DNA from: Lucinisca nassula
Lineage: Eukaryota; Mollusca; Bivalvia; Lucinida; Lucinidae
Reading direction: 5' to 3'
Length of the DNA: 64,000 bases
NCBI GenBank assembly: GCA_963580285.1
Contig: OY757020.1
Span: forward strand, 100,443,497 to 100,507,496
Positions 42,241 through 52,108 of the stretch are shown piece after piece. Within the stretch, counting starts at the first letter, position 1, and each line of letters begins with the position of its first letter. The notes under the pieces are model-generated. The model ran no database searches, was not told where the DNA came from, and worked only from the letters and a program-made list of their open reading frames with translations. Both the position numbers and the translations under genes were made by a program.

Positions 42241-42634
42241 TGAGGACCATTACATCTGTGAGGTAAAGCTACAGTTAATTTAAAAGTAACTCAACCAGAC
42301 ACCCCTAAATTTTGAAATGGACTCCTGCCGTATACAGAGAGGAAGATTCCATTCAGTTGAGAAAGGGTTAAGATAACATCTGTGAGATTGATTGATTGCT
42401 TGACTGATTGATTTGGGTTTAAGGACATGTCAACCCTTGTCGGTCATTTTGTGTCATCTCCCCCAGAGAGAGGAATCTCCCCCAGAGAGAGGAAGAAAAG
42501 AGATAGAAAAGATATTAGAGGAAATGCAAATGAGGGACAGAGGAGAAAGAGGAAAACGAATCATGGCAAAGGTTTTGCTGTGGAATGGAGGTCTGTATAT
42601 AGGGCAAGGCAAAGATTGACCATACCTGTAATCT

Positions 42635-42850
42635 GCCGTAATGATAAAAAGTATTGGGACAAACGGGCCTAAGCAAACAGTGCAGACCCAGATCAGACTG
42701 TTCCACATCCTGATCAGGATCTGCACTGTTTGCCATTCCTCTGTACCTATTGGACTCTTTTCGTGATCATGAAACAGATTTTTCAGAAAAATTTAGGAGA
42801 ATTACAGCAAGTTCTTAAGGTGTCCGAATTTTTCGGATTTTCACGGTAAA
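42635..42850. repeat. Hairpin-core MITE, close copy of 15510-15730
   Basis: GGCCTAAGCAAACAGTGCAG, ACCCAGATCAGACTG, CCTGATCAGGATCTGCACTG and GAATTTTTCGGATTTTCACG. Confidence 0.72.
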
Positions 42851-43021
42851 TTCACCTCGATCTAATAGACAGTACTTCAGTAAAGATTGAGCAGCAGACT
42901 TAGTATTGTGGGGTGCGTTGACATGGACAAGGGATGACTTGTTGGGTAAGTGTAGCTAGATGGAGGCTATAATTATTGTCATGGGCAACTCACATGTGAG
43001 ATAAAGCTGTCTTTAACCCTT

Positions 43022-43185
43022 CACCCTTATCCCGCTGCATAAATTAATTTAGCCACACCCATTTACATTTCACTCATTCAAAATGAATGACAGTGTTGGT
43101 CCAGATCAGCTTCCGAAGCCATCTGATCTGGATCTACACTGTTTGCAAAGATAGGGGTTGTTGTGAACAGCAGGATAAGGGTTAA
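43022..43185. repeat. CCTGCTGAA hairpin MITE, shortened
   Basis: ACCCTTATCCCGCTG and CAGCAGGATAAGGGTTAA ends; the left half of the core is partly deleted. Confidence 0.72.
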
Positions 43186-43234
43186 AATACCTATCACAAC
43201 AATTGTCATCTGCTGTGTTGCCTGCTGGTTACTT

Positions 43235-43810
43235 TAACCTTTAGACACCACAAAAATGTTGTCTGTTTATATTCTTGCAAATTTTTCAAAAATATTTTTA
43301 CATACAGGCAAATAGTGTGGACCCTGATCTGACTGCTCACTTTTAGCAGCAATTAGGGCTGGCTAATCGGAGCTGAAAAGATAATCGATTATCAGTAGTG
43401 TCATTGCGATCGATAATCGATTAGTAATTGCTACGGTTTTTAACATAATTTTACCTGTCTGGCTTTCTCTCTGAGCATGACTCTTGCCATTTGTGGCACT
43501 TTACCATATGTATATTTGAACAGACAGGCCTGAGCAAACAGTGTAGACCCAGATGAGACGCCGCAGATTGCGGCGTCTCATCAGGGTCTGCACTGTTTGC
43601 CACTCATCCAGCTATGTTAGGCATAATTTTGGATAGTAAATTGTACCTATCAAGTAATCGATTAAAAGCAAATCAGAAATGATAATCATTTTTGTGGAAT
43701 TTATTGATCAATTAATCAATATTACGATTAATCGTGTCAGCCTTAGCAGCAATGACTTATAAAGCAAAGCAGATGACAGTTGTTGTTATTGACATCTTAA
43801 GGTTTAATGC
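43235..43810. repeat. Hairpin-core MITE split by a hAT-like MITE
   Basis: Left part (AACCTTTAGACACCAC ... GTGGACCCTGATCTGACTGC) and right part (GACTTATAAAGCAAAGCAG ... GACATCTTAAGGTTTA) make one element of the 26532-26800 type once the insertion is removed. Confidence 0.65.
43354..43745. mobile_element. hAT-like MITE with 8-bp target duplication and an embedded hairpin core
   Basis: Ends TAGGGCTGGC and GTCAGCCTTA; GCAGCAAT flanks both sides (43346-43353 and 43746-43753). Sub-terminal ATCGATTAT/ATAATCGATT-rich stretches occur. In the middle, 43536-43605, lies the shared hairpin CAGTGTAGACCCAGATGAG / CTCATCAGGGTCTGCACTG. An 8-bp duplication and TAGGGCTG ends fit the hAT superfamily. Confidence 0.82.
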
Positions 43811-43822
43811 CAGTTTATATCT

Positions 43823-44034
43823 TAACCCTTGTCCTGTTGAATATTCATATATGCCACACCCACTACAGATTATCAACCAATCAGATTACTTGATGCAAAT
43901 TATTGCAACAAATTCACAATCTGAATGGCAAACAATGTAGATCCTGATCAGATGGCTTCGTCAGAAGCCATCTGATCTGGATCTTCATTGTTTGGAAAAT
44001 AAGGCATATCCGGGCTCAGCAGGACAAGGGTTAA
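43823..44034. repeat. CCTGCTGAA hairpin MITE
   Basis: TTAACCCTTGTCCTGTTGAA and CAGCAGGACAAGGGTTAA ends; tip ATGGCTTCGTCAGAAGCCAT. Confidence 0.82.
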
Positions 44035-44667
44035 AAATTCCAATTTTCCATCATTATATACATTTTGAGTGATTTGATTGGTTGAAATAAAAGTTTTATA
44101 CTTCGATAAATTCCCTGAGCAAGAATTTCATAACTATGTCACACAGTGACAGGTAGTAATTTAACGTGACGTCAAAGAACATGTTTAAAACCCGGGCTTG
44201 GGTGTCTTTCAATGATGGCAGTGGTAAGTTCATTCATACACTTTCAAAAGAATTCCTGAAATCTACCATTTTTTGTGGCAACTTTTAACATTTCGATGAT
44301 AAAGTAGGAATTATAAGAAATGAATTATCATTTTTGTGGCTTTTATCAATGTATAAACTCCAGCGAATCACTTTCAAATTAGCATGAAGCCCGATTGTGG
44401 CTGTGGCTTTTATTGAAAGCCACAAAAATGAAATTCATTTCTATAGTGTTTATAGAAGAGAGCTAGGAGATAGACAAAATTCCATACAAGTACATGTTCA
44501 TACGCTAATTTTATATTTATGAAGAGCTTAAAAAAACTTGATTGTAGTAATCTTGTACTTTATGCACTTTTAAAGTTGACATAATTTATCTGCTGACAGA
44601 TAAGAATTTTAAAACCAGGACCCAATTTTTCAAAGCTATTGTAGTCAACTTCCCCTGTTTATCAATT

Positions 44668-44870
44668 TTAAGCCTTGTCCTGCTGAATATTTAAATATGC
44701 CACACCCACTACTGATTATCAACCAATCAGATCACTTGATGCAAATTATTGCAACAAATTTATAAACTGAATGACAAACAATGAATATCCTGATCAGATG
44801 GCTTCTACTGATCTGGATCTACTGGATCTACATTGTGAAGACATATCCGGGCTCAGTGGGACAAGGGTTA
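44668..44870. repeat. CCTGCTGAA hairpin MITE with damaged core
   Basis: AGCCTTGTCCTGCTGAATAT start and CAGTGGGACAAGGGTTAA end; the hairpin is collapsed, with a duplicated ATCTACTGG. Its right end lies about 30 bases from the exon 1 donor of gene C. Confidence 0.75.
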
Positions 44871-44901
44871 ATGAATCCTTAGAAACAAAATATCTACTTA
44901 C

Positions 44902-45042
44902 CTGAACAACTTGTACCATATGTTCTGTGAGTATTCCTTTCTCAAACAGAATACCTAGAACATCTGAATCTAGCTTGAGGTTCTTTATTATATCAGTGTG
45001 GTTCTGTTGAAGTACCTGTCTCTCAATCTCGCTCATCTCCAT
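44902..45042 (-). CDS. CARD-coiled-coil gene C, exon 1 (start and N-terminal half of CARD)
   Basis: ATG 45042, 47 codons, donor GTAAGT at 44901, phase 0. MEMSEIERQVLQQNHTDIIK then NLKLDSDVLGILFEKGILTE gives CARD helices 1-3, aligned with exons 1 of A and B (…D..L..L....I.TE.M…). A second Met two codons in could also serve as start. No TATA box or other promoter element is obvious upstream. Confidence 0.87.
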
Positions 45043-46082
45043 TGTGACACTAGATATGTGTGATATAATATCACTTGTTGCTGCTTCAACCAGAGTCTTG
45101 TAGTTCTAAATCTGTCCGAAGTTTAGAGGTTGATTTGTGCCTGAATGTTTTGTTTTTCTTTTCGTAAGTCACTCTTTCTAGACTAAGATTGGGACTAAAT
45201 TTCACAGGAATTTCAGTAACATTTTCTTGTGCATAGTGCTTTTACTACCTATTGCAGCAGATTTCACTTCAGAATTTAGTTCCTTGGTTTCTTATTTATA
45301 TAAGATTTTAATTTCAAAAAGAAAACAATAATTTGATTTCTTTTTGTCGAGTAGAATCTTTTCCTTGGGTCTACAAGTTTTGAAATCTTAGTAACTTTAT
45401 CTAATGCTGCCACTCAATATTGCTGTATTGTCCACATATTAGTATTTCCTTCTTAAAGTTACTTATCATCCTAGGTTTCTGGGTATTTTTAATAAGGCAC
45501 TTTTAAATTGAATGAATTAAAATGCAAAGTAGCATATTGTTCTGTTGAAAATCAAATTGAACATATTCATTTTAAGGCACATCATAAGAAAACCAGGCTT
45601 TTAGCATGTTTGGCCACTGAAGTTTGAGATCAGTTTTCAATTTGCCTGAGCATCCACACTGTCTGATCTGAGTCTATACTGTTATAAAGAGGTCTTACAT
45701 TGGCCATTGGCTTCAAAAAGAGGAATATCAGTGTCACAATTTGTTATAAAGATGCACAAGCTGCTCTATGTCTTCACTTAGTAGAGTTCTCTGAACACAG
45801 GTTTTCATGCAATATGGCTAATTTGTACCAAGTTTGTCTTAGAGTTTGTCTTAGCCGTTTTATCATCAACATCAGTGTTTTGTTCATTGTCTGTATTCAG
45901 TTCAGTTTAAAGACCATTTATAGACATTGTATTGGTAGATAATGCCAAATGTCACGAGGGAAAAAGTGTCTTCAGTCAGGAGTGCTCACTGCATTCTCAA
46001 AACAGCCTGTGCACCAGCATTCAGTCCAAACACTGTTCTCCCTGTCTGCTCAAAGTATCTTTGTGCCAATTGCCATGGGTGT

Positions 46083-46148
46083 AGGGCACAACAAAGACTC
46101 TAATCAGACTGCACAAATGTGCAGTCTGATCAGAGTATTTGTTGTGCA
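46083..46148. repeat. Long perfect hairpin, variant of the shared core
   Basis: GCACAACAAAGACTCTAATC AGACTGCACAAATGTGCAGT CTGATCAGAGTATTTGTTGT GC folds back on itself with few mismatches. Confidence 0.75.
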
Positions 46149-46713
46149 TATATGACATTATCTGAAGACAGATTTTTGTATGCTCTGTCTCATGTGAGGC
46201 CATATAATGCATTGCTTTTATAACTGTGCCCTTTTACAAGTTTAGGGTGATCTTTTTGTTACTCTGTGTACCAGTTCCCAAAGTTTTATAATGGTGTGAT
46301 ATATTAACCCTTCACGTTCTCCAGAAGATTCTTGTCCAGACACCAATCTTATGTTAATACCTCGCATATTAAGTGGGGGTATTGTGTTATACACTGCAAC
46401 ATGTGTGTCCATCTGTCAATCTGTCCATCCATCAGCACTTCCTTATTTCATGGCCGCTCCATAACTTTAATACCGTTTGAGATATTTTCACAAAACTTCA
46501 CACAAAATTTTATGTAAAACATCATAAGACAACTTGCAGAAGAAAAAAACTTTGACCTTTGACTCTGGTTTGCTAACTTTTGAAATTGTCCTTTGAACAA
46601 TGAACATAGCCATTTCTGCCATGTACTAGTCGCCACTATATAACTGATACCATTTGAGATATTTTCACAAAAAATCACGCAAATGTGAAGCACAATAAGA
46701 CAATGTGCAGAAC

Positions 46714-47405
46714 ATATCGTCTGCTGAGTGCAATAACGTTGTAAGTGCAAAATGGCAACTTTTCAGGAGAGACAAAAAACTGTTTTATTAAAGAATGGCA
46801 TAGAAAACCATAGTAAATGCTGGTTTCATAACTTCATGGCGATTTCTTTCATTTGTGTGAGATGTTTATTGTTGAATAAATAAAATTTGAAAAGAAATAT
46901 TTAGCATTTAAGGGTTGATACACCATTTCTGCGCCAAGTGTTTTTTCAACTTTTTTGGTGCAAAAACGGTGTAAGTGCATCCAGCGCTAAAACGGTGTAT
47001 ATGTACAAACCTTATTTTGTTGCCTTTTACATGGTAAAGCAGTAAATTAAAGGCACTTGGTAGGTAATAGGTCACATTTTATACATTCTGCATGGTACTT
47101 ACATGCTTATTCTGAAATATTAAGCAGCAGGATTCAATATTTTTGAGGTATTAAAAAACTTTGCGCAAAAATGGGGTAAGTGCACTTACACTGTTTTTGC
47201 GCCAACTTTTTTTTCTGAAAGTCAGAGCAAAAACGATGTAACTGACAAAAAAAATTCCAAAATGCTGAAATAAATCGTGATTGAGGCAGAATCCAGCTGT
47301 AGAACTTATTTACCAAGTGTCTCAAGTCCTAAGGCACCCATTTATGCAAAAAAACTATTTTGGCCAAATGTCAGTTACATCGTTATTGCACTCACCAGAC
47401 GATAT
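46714..47405. mobile_element. 692-bp TIR element with nested internal palindromes and 4-bp duplication
   Basis: ATATCGTCTGCTGAGTGCAA and TTGCACTCACCAGACGATAT are the ends; GAAC flanks both sides (46710-46713 and 47406-47409). Inside, ACGGTGTAAGTGCA-type words recur inverted. CGCAAAAATGGGGTAAGTGC faces CTTACACTGTTTTTGCGCC, and GCAAAAACGATGTAACTGAC faces GTCAGTTACATCGTTATTGC. No transposase frame. Confidence 0.78.
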
Positions 47406-47599
47406 GAACAGTAACTCCTGTTTGCCTACTTTGGGAGATATTGCCCATTGCCAATTGAACATGTTCATTTCTACAGTGTACCCATGTCCTCTCTGTAAGT
47501 TGAAAAACGTTTGACATAATATTTTCTTGGAAGTTCTCACAAATGTAAAGCACTATGAGACAACATGCAGAACCATGAAAAATCTTCAAACCACATTTG

Positions 47600-48247
47600 C
47601 TCTGGAATGGTTTGTCAAATTGATCTAAAGCTTTGTTGGAGGCATTGGGATGACATGAAGGTTCAAGCATGTTATTAAGTCATTCTGTTCTGGCATCTAG
47701 AATAGCAGATGCTGCATCCATCTTGAAAATCTTCAAATGACATCTGCTGCCTAACAGTGCGTCAGATTGAGCCAAACATTTGTTGAAGGCATCGGGTCAT
47801 CATAGAGATTCAGAATTGCTTAAGTGATCCTGTTTTTATATTCAAGATGCGTGGACTAAGCTGTTCCTTTCAGATATCCAAGATGGCCACAATGGTAATC
47901 ACATCAGGTCCTGTAGGGTCTGTCAGATTGGGTTGAAACTTGGTGGGAGGAATTTGGGTGACATGTAGGTTTAGAATTGCTAGAATCAAATTAGCATTTC
48001 GATATCCAAGATGTCACTGTCATGGAGACCATCTTGAAATCCTTCAGATATCATATCCTACTCTACTGAAAATGAGATTGAGCTGAGACTTGATTGGAGG
48101 CATCGGGGTGACATGGAGATTCAAAATTGTTAATCTTGTTGCATTCTGATATCCAAGATGGCTGCCTCTGGAAATCCTTCAAACAACTTCACCTCCCAGA
48201 CCTTAAGGTGGATAGAGATGGAACTTGATGGGAGGCATTAGGGCAAC
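47600..48247. repeat. Diverged tandem modules related to 17385-17865
   Basis: Four units carry TCAGATTGAGCxxAAxxTT, GGxGGCATxGGGTxACATG, AGATTCAGAATTGCT and ATATCCAAGATGxC. The array continues into a MITE at 48248. Confidence 0.62.
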
Positions 48248-48460
48248 TTAACCCTTCTCTTGCTGAATATTCAGATAAGCCACACCCATTTCTGTCTATC
48301 AACCAATCAAATTACTTAATGTAATTTATTGCTACAAATTCATAAACCGAATGCCAAACAGTGTAGATCCTGATCAGATGGCTTCTTCAGAAGCCATCTG
48401 ATCTGGATCTACACTGTTTGCAAAGATAGGGGTTGTCGTGAACAGCAAGAAAAGGGTTAC
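48248..48460. repeat. CCTGCTGAA hairpin MITE, best-preserved copy
   Basis: TTAACCCTTCTCTTGCTGAA end, GCCACACCCATTTCTG, CAACCAATCAAATTACTT, a full hairpin of about 30-bp arms, then GGGGTTGTCGTGAACAGCAA. Confidence 0.85.
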
Positions 48461-49157
48461 GAGGTTAGGAATTGCTAAAACTGTTCTGTTCCAATATCTA
48501 TTTCTTAGGAAAGCTCAAATTACGAAATCCAGTGGCTTAATGACATCTTAACAGTTACAATTCACAAAATAAACACCATCTGTGTGTTATCACTAAGTTC
48601 ATAACCCCTGTCTCTAGGCCTTTCATGCTGTACAGAGAGAGAGACTTTTATCAAAGCACTCAGAGTACTGGTGGAGTGTAGGTTGGAAAAATAGTCCAGA
48701 ACTGAGAATCGAACTGTTTGTTTAACCCTTAAATTCCAGTATTTTAAGCAAGCACAGTAGCCCTGATCAGACAGTTATATGGCGTCTGATTAGGTATACA
48801 CTGTTTGCTAATGCCCAAGTGAATGAACAAAGTCCAGAATTTACTTTTTACGCATCGCTCTGGCGTCTTATGGAGGCGACTATCGATGCTATAAACTTGA
48901 TTTTGTTCAACGTCGGTGGCAGTCAGATGGTCAGTAATAGTCACGTGGACAATAGCAAGCGTATACACTGGGTATAACATAGACTGTGGTTACTCGTTAA
49001 AACGCTTCATTATAAGAAAAAGTATTTAGTACATTTTTTGTCTGGAAACAATTATGGTAGCATTTTCCGTCAATGTTTTTCAAATTATTTACCCGTCATT
49101 TGTTAATGTGTTTAATTATTTCCCTTCTGTATACACGTATATTCAACCAGCACAGCC

Positions 49158-49159
<2 letters not shown>

Positions 49160-49193
<34 letters not shown>
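49160..49193. repeat. Poly(C) run, 34 bases
   Basis: An uninterrupted C homopolymer that replaces the CCCCGCCC start of a SINE-like repeat (continuing ACATCGGGGCTTGAAGAAAT). Confidence 0.95.
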
Positions 49194-49394
49194 ACATCGG
49201 GGCTTGAAGAAATAGATGGGCTGCATGATGCTTCCATGCAGATAAGCCTCTAAACCGCTGTGGTGAGAGACTTAATGATTATTGAGATAGCAATTTTACT
49301 CACTTGGCCATAGACCCCTCCATGAAATAATATGAATAATTACCATATTTTTCATAAAAGTTTTTGCTAATTGACACCAAAGGGTTAAAAGATT

Positions 49395-49680
49395 TGTTGT
49401 TTGTTTGAATTGAGGTTTTACGTCCCGGGCAATACTGTATAGGTCATTTTGGAGACGTTGCTTCCAATTTTGTGGGACTTTTGAGATGAAATGACATCTC
49501 AAGCCCTGTCACCCAATGAAGCCAATAGGGTTTATAAGCATTGACGGGCTGACTCGCACGGCTTTGCCTGGGCAGGCTTATAGATCCTCTAAGCGGTTTA
49601 CCAGTACTTGTGTGTGGTCGGTTTCAGCTCTGCATGGAAGCATCATGCAGCCCATCTATTTCTTCAAGCCCCGATGGGAC
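49395..49680 (-). repeat. SINE-like repeat, full reverse copy
   Basis: TTTGTTTGAATTGAGGTTTT ACGTCC, AAGCCCTGTCACCCAATGAA, AGATCCTCTAAGCGGTTTAC and CTTCAAGCCCCGATGGG. Confidence 0.78.
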
Positions 49681-49794
49681 CTACTTGCAACTGAGCGCTA
49701 CTATAACAACCCTCAGTAGATGGAGTAAACAGAGAAGGCCATGATCACACTGCTCAAATCAAAGCACTGACAGCACTGGTAGCACTGAGATTTT

Positions 49795-50130
49795 GTTTGT
49801 TTGTATTGGCGTTTAATGGCCCATAGATAACTGTCCATGCTTATAAACCCTATTGGTTTCATTGGCCGACAGGGCTTGAGATGTTATTTCATCTCAATGT
49901 CGGGTAAAAGTCCCACAAAATTGGAAGCAACATCTCCAAAATGACCTATACAGTGTTGACGGGGACGTTAAACCTTAAATCAAACAAACAAACAAACTAA
50001 ATTGTGAGATGAAATAACATCTCAAGCCATGTCGGCCAATGAAACCAATAGGGTTTATAAGCATGGACGGTCTGACTGGCACTGCTTTGCCTGGACCGGC
50101 TTAGATCCTCTAAGTGGTTTATCAGTACTA
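49795..50130. repeat. Two SINE-like repeat fragments, facing tails
   Basis: Plus copy 49795-49995 ends GGGGACGTTAAACCTTAAAT CAAACAAACAAAC. A minus fragment about 50005-50130 starts AGATGAAATAACATCTCAAG and ends GGTTTATCAGTACT. Confidence 0.7.
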
Positions 50131-50334
50131 GGGTGCGAGATAAAAACTTCAGCAATCGGAGGTCATGGAATACCAGTTGCACCCACCTGATAAAGGATCA
50201 GCTGGAAGTAAGTGAAAAAATCTTCAGAAGGCCTGTCAAACCAAAAACAATAAACAAACAAACAAAAGAAAACAAGAAATTCTCAGATAAAATTAGGCTT
50301 GGCATTTCATGTGGTAATTGTTATGCAGTTTCAA

Positions 50335-50530
50335 ACCTAAAAAGGACTTGCTGCAATTCTCCTTATAATTTAACAAATTTGTTACACGATCCTGCAAGGA
50401 GACCAAAAGGTACAAACGGAATGGCAAACAGTGTAGACCCTGATGAGACTGCTCCTACAGGAAAAGTCTGATCTGGGTCTGCACTGTTTGCTTAGGCCTA
50501 TCTGTCATAATACTTAGGATTATAACGGTA
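50335..50530. repeat. Hairpin-core MITE, inverted relative of 15510-15730
   Basis: GTGTAGACCCTGATGAGACTG and AGTCTGATCTGGGTCTGCAC, bracketed by CTTGCTGCAATTCTCCTTAT and CTTAGGATTATAACGG. Confidence 0.7.
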
Positions 50531-50663
50531 GTTTCTCTTTACCCATTTTAGACGGGAACCTCCAAAACGGGTACACTGACATTGGTTAATAATGATAAAA
50601 AAAGTTTGAAAATGTTATCAACATGGACGTTTGGCTCTTCAACGGTTTACTTCTAATACTGGT

Positions 50664-50735
50664 AATTCTACTACGTCATACAACTTCCGTAATCAAATGA
50701 GATGCGCAGTGGACCGTGCCGGTATAATTCAGTGC
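50664..50735. repeat. DIRS-2 left inverted terminal repeat
   Basis: AATTCTACTACGTCATACAA, then AATCAAATGAGATGCGCAGT GGACCGTGCCGGTATAATTC AG. The last 42 bases are an exact inverse of 57054-57095. Confidence 0.88.
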
Positions 50736-51010
50736 ATAATTGCTACTCGAAGAGAGCAGTCGCTCCGATAGAGTAGCTGACTATTGCCGGTGATTTCGGT
50801 CCGGTGTATCGTTTTTCAATAAACTTTTTTGTTTATTTATTATAGTATAATACCTTTATTGGTATTATAAACGATACATACTTTCTAAAATTGTTATTTG
50901 TAACAATTTATATCGAAAATTGTTTAGGCAATTTTCGTCACGCATTGTCGTAAATTTAGGTTTACGGCCGGTCAGTTTGCTTTCTGGTAAATTTGACAAC
51001 GTGCGGAAAA

Positions 51011-52108
51011 ATGGCAGAAAAAGAAGTGCAGAATAGTAAGAATGCTAACATGTGTGGGGACAACGAGAGTTTGCCCCAGGGTTTGAACACTAGACCTATC
51101 TCAGGTAAACAACCTGTGAAACCTGGAAACTCTCAAAATGTAAAAACAACCAAATCGTCAACTTCGTCGACCACAACGGCGGCGAGCGGTATGACAAAAG
51201 AGGTACTTCTTATTCTTCAAGAAATGAACCAAAAGCTTAACGCTCAGTCAGAGCGACTTGAGAAACAAGAAGAAAGACTAGAATCATTCACCCAATGGCA
51301 AGACTATGATTATGGTGATGATTGCCATTTCATAGATGACACTGATTTCAGTCAGAGTGATGTTGCTTCTGGTTCAACTGCTGGGGGGGAGGACGTTTCG
51401 GATCCTCATGGTCACTCAAACGTATTCAAAACCCTCAAGAATAAGTTCCAACAAGTTGACATGGTGGATGGTGTTGTGAACGACGATCTAGCAGATTTTG
51501 TAAACGCGTCATTCAAGAATGGTTTGTCTGACGAAAAGAAGAATGAACTGTTGAAAGACATTCATCGTCCAGCAAACACTGAAGCATTGGTCAAGACCCG
51601 AGTCAACCAAGGCATTTGGAGGTTGCTCAAACCCAGTACTCAGTATGAGGACAGTAACATGCAGCAAATTCAAGACCTTATTGTGAAGGCTACTGCGAAC
51701 ATTGTGAAATTGACACACAAGAATGCTGCAACTCAAGATAGTGAAGACTTTGATCGGGCTACTGATGCGATTGCCTTATTAGGACAAGCCAACAAGCAGA
51801 TTAATCTGAGAAGAAAAGAAATGCATAAATCTGACTTGGACCCCAAATATCATTATCTTGCTTCTGCATCTTTTCCTTTCACTGAGTACCTGTATGGTGA
51901 AGATACAGATGTCAACAAGAACATCAAGGACATCAGTGACCTGAACAAACTAGGACGCACCATGGGCCGAGGATACCAAAGAGGTTCCTTCCGCGGTCGC
52001 CGTCCACATCCCTACAACCGTGGCCGAGGGAGAGGTTTCCGAGGCAGAGGCCAACAGCCCTCATACACAGCGCCGCCAAAAAACCCGAAACCGGCGCCCA
52101 AGAAGTAG
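51011..52108 (+). CDS. DIRS-2 gag-like protein
   Basis: ATG 51011 (the open frame starts at 50993 but the first Met is here, context AAAAATGGC), 365 residues. A polar Ser/Thr N-terminus is followed by a short coiled coil (LLILQEMNQKLNAQSERLEK, about 65-95), a conserved-looking helical core (about 140-290: LADFVNASFKNGLSDEKKNE, TRVNQGIWRLLKPSTQYEDS), and an Arg/Gly-rich tail (RGSFRGRRPHPYNRGRGRGF), probably RNA-binding. It lacks the Cys/His start seen in DIRS-1 gag. It ends in TAG 22 bases after a slippery heptamer in its own frame. Confidence 0.82.
   Translation: MAEKEVQNSKNANMCGDNESLPQGLNTRPISGKQPVKPGNSQNVKTTKSSTSSTTTAASGMTKEVLLILQEMNQKLNAQSERLEKQEERLESFTQWQDYDYGDDCHFIDDTDFSQSDVASGSTAGGEDVSDPHGHSNVFKTLKNKFQQVDMVDGVVNDDLADFVNASFKNGLSDEKKNELLKDIHRPANTEALVKTRVNQGIWRLLKPSTQYEDSNMQQIQDLIVKATANIVKLTHKNAATQDSEDFDRATDAIALLGQANKQINLRRKEMHKSDLDPKYHYLASASFPFTEYLYGEDTDVNKNIKDISDLNKLGRTMGRGYQRGSFRGRRPHPYNRGRGRGFRGRGQQPSYTAPPKNPKPAPKK
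52078..52084 (+). promoter_or_regulatory. Candidate -1 ribosomal frameshift site A AAA AAC
   Basis: In the gag frame the codons are CCA AAA AAC, so the heptamer A AAA AAC is in the correct X XXY YYZ register. Slipping one base back enters the pol frame, which is open from here (CCC GAA ACC GGC ...) through the whole RT. The first Met in the pol frame lies inside the RT, so a separate start is unlikely. I could not confirm a downstream pseudoknot or hairpin by eye. Confidence 0.7.

Larger units (their letters stand above)
45043..50663. other. Intergenic region between gene C and DIRS-2, no gene seen
   Basis: The stretches 45043-46080, 46150-46700, 48465-49140 and 50530-50660 have no feature I can name beyond AT-rich sequence. 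A degenerate fragment of the 29590-type hairpin lies at 48750-48820 (CAAGCACAGTAGCCCTGATC). All open frames are short and unrelated to known families by eye. Confidence 0.5.
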
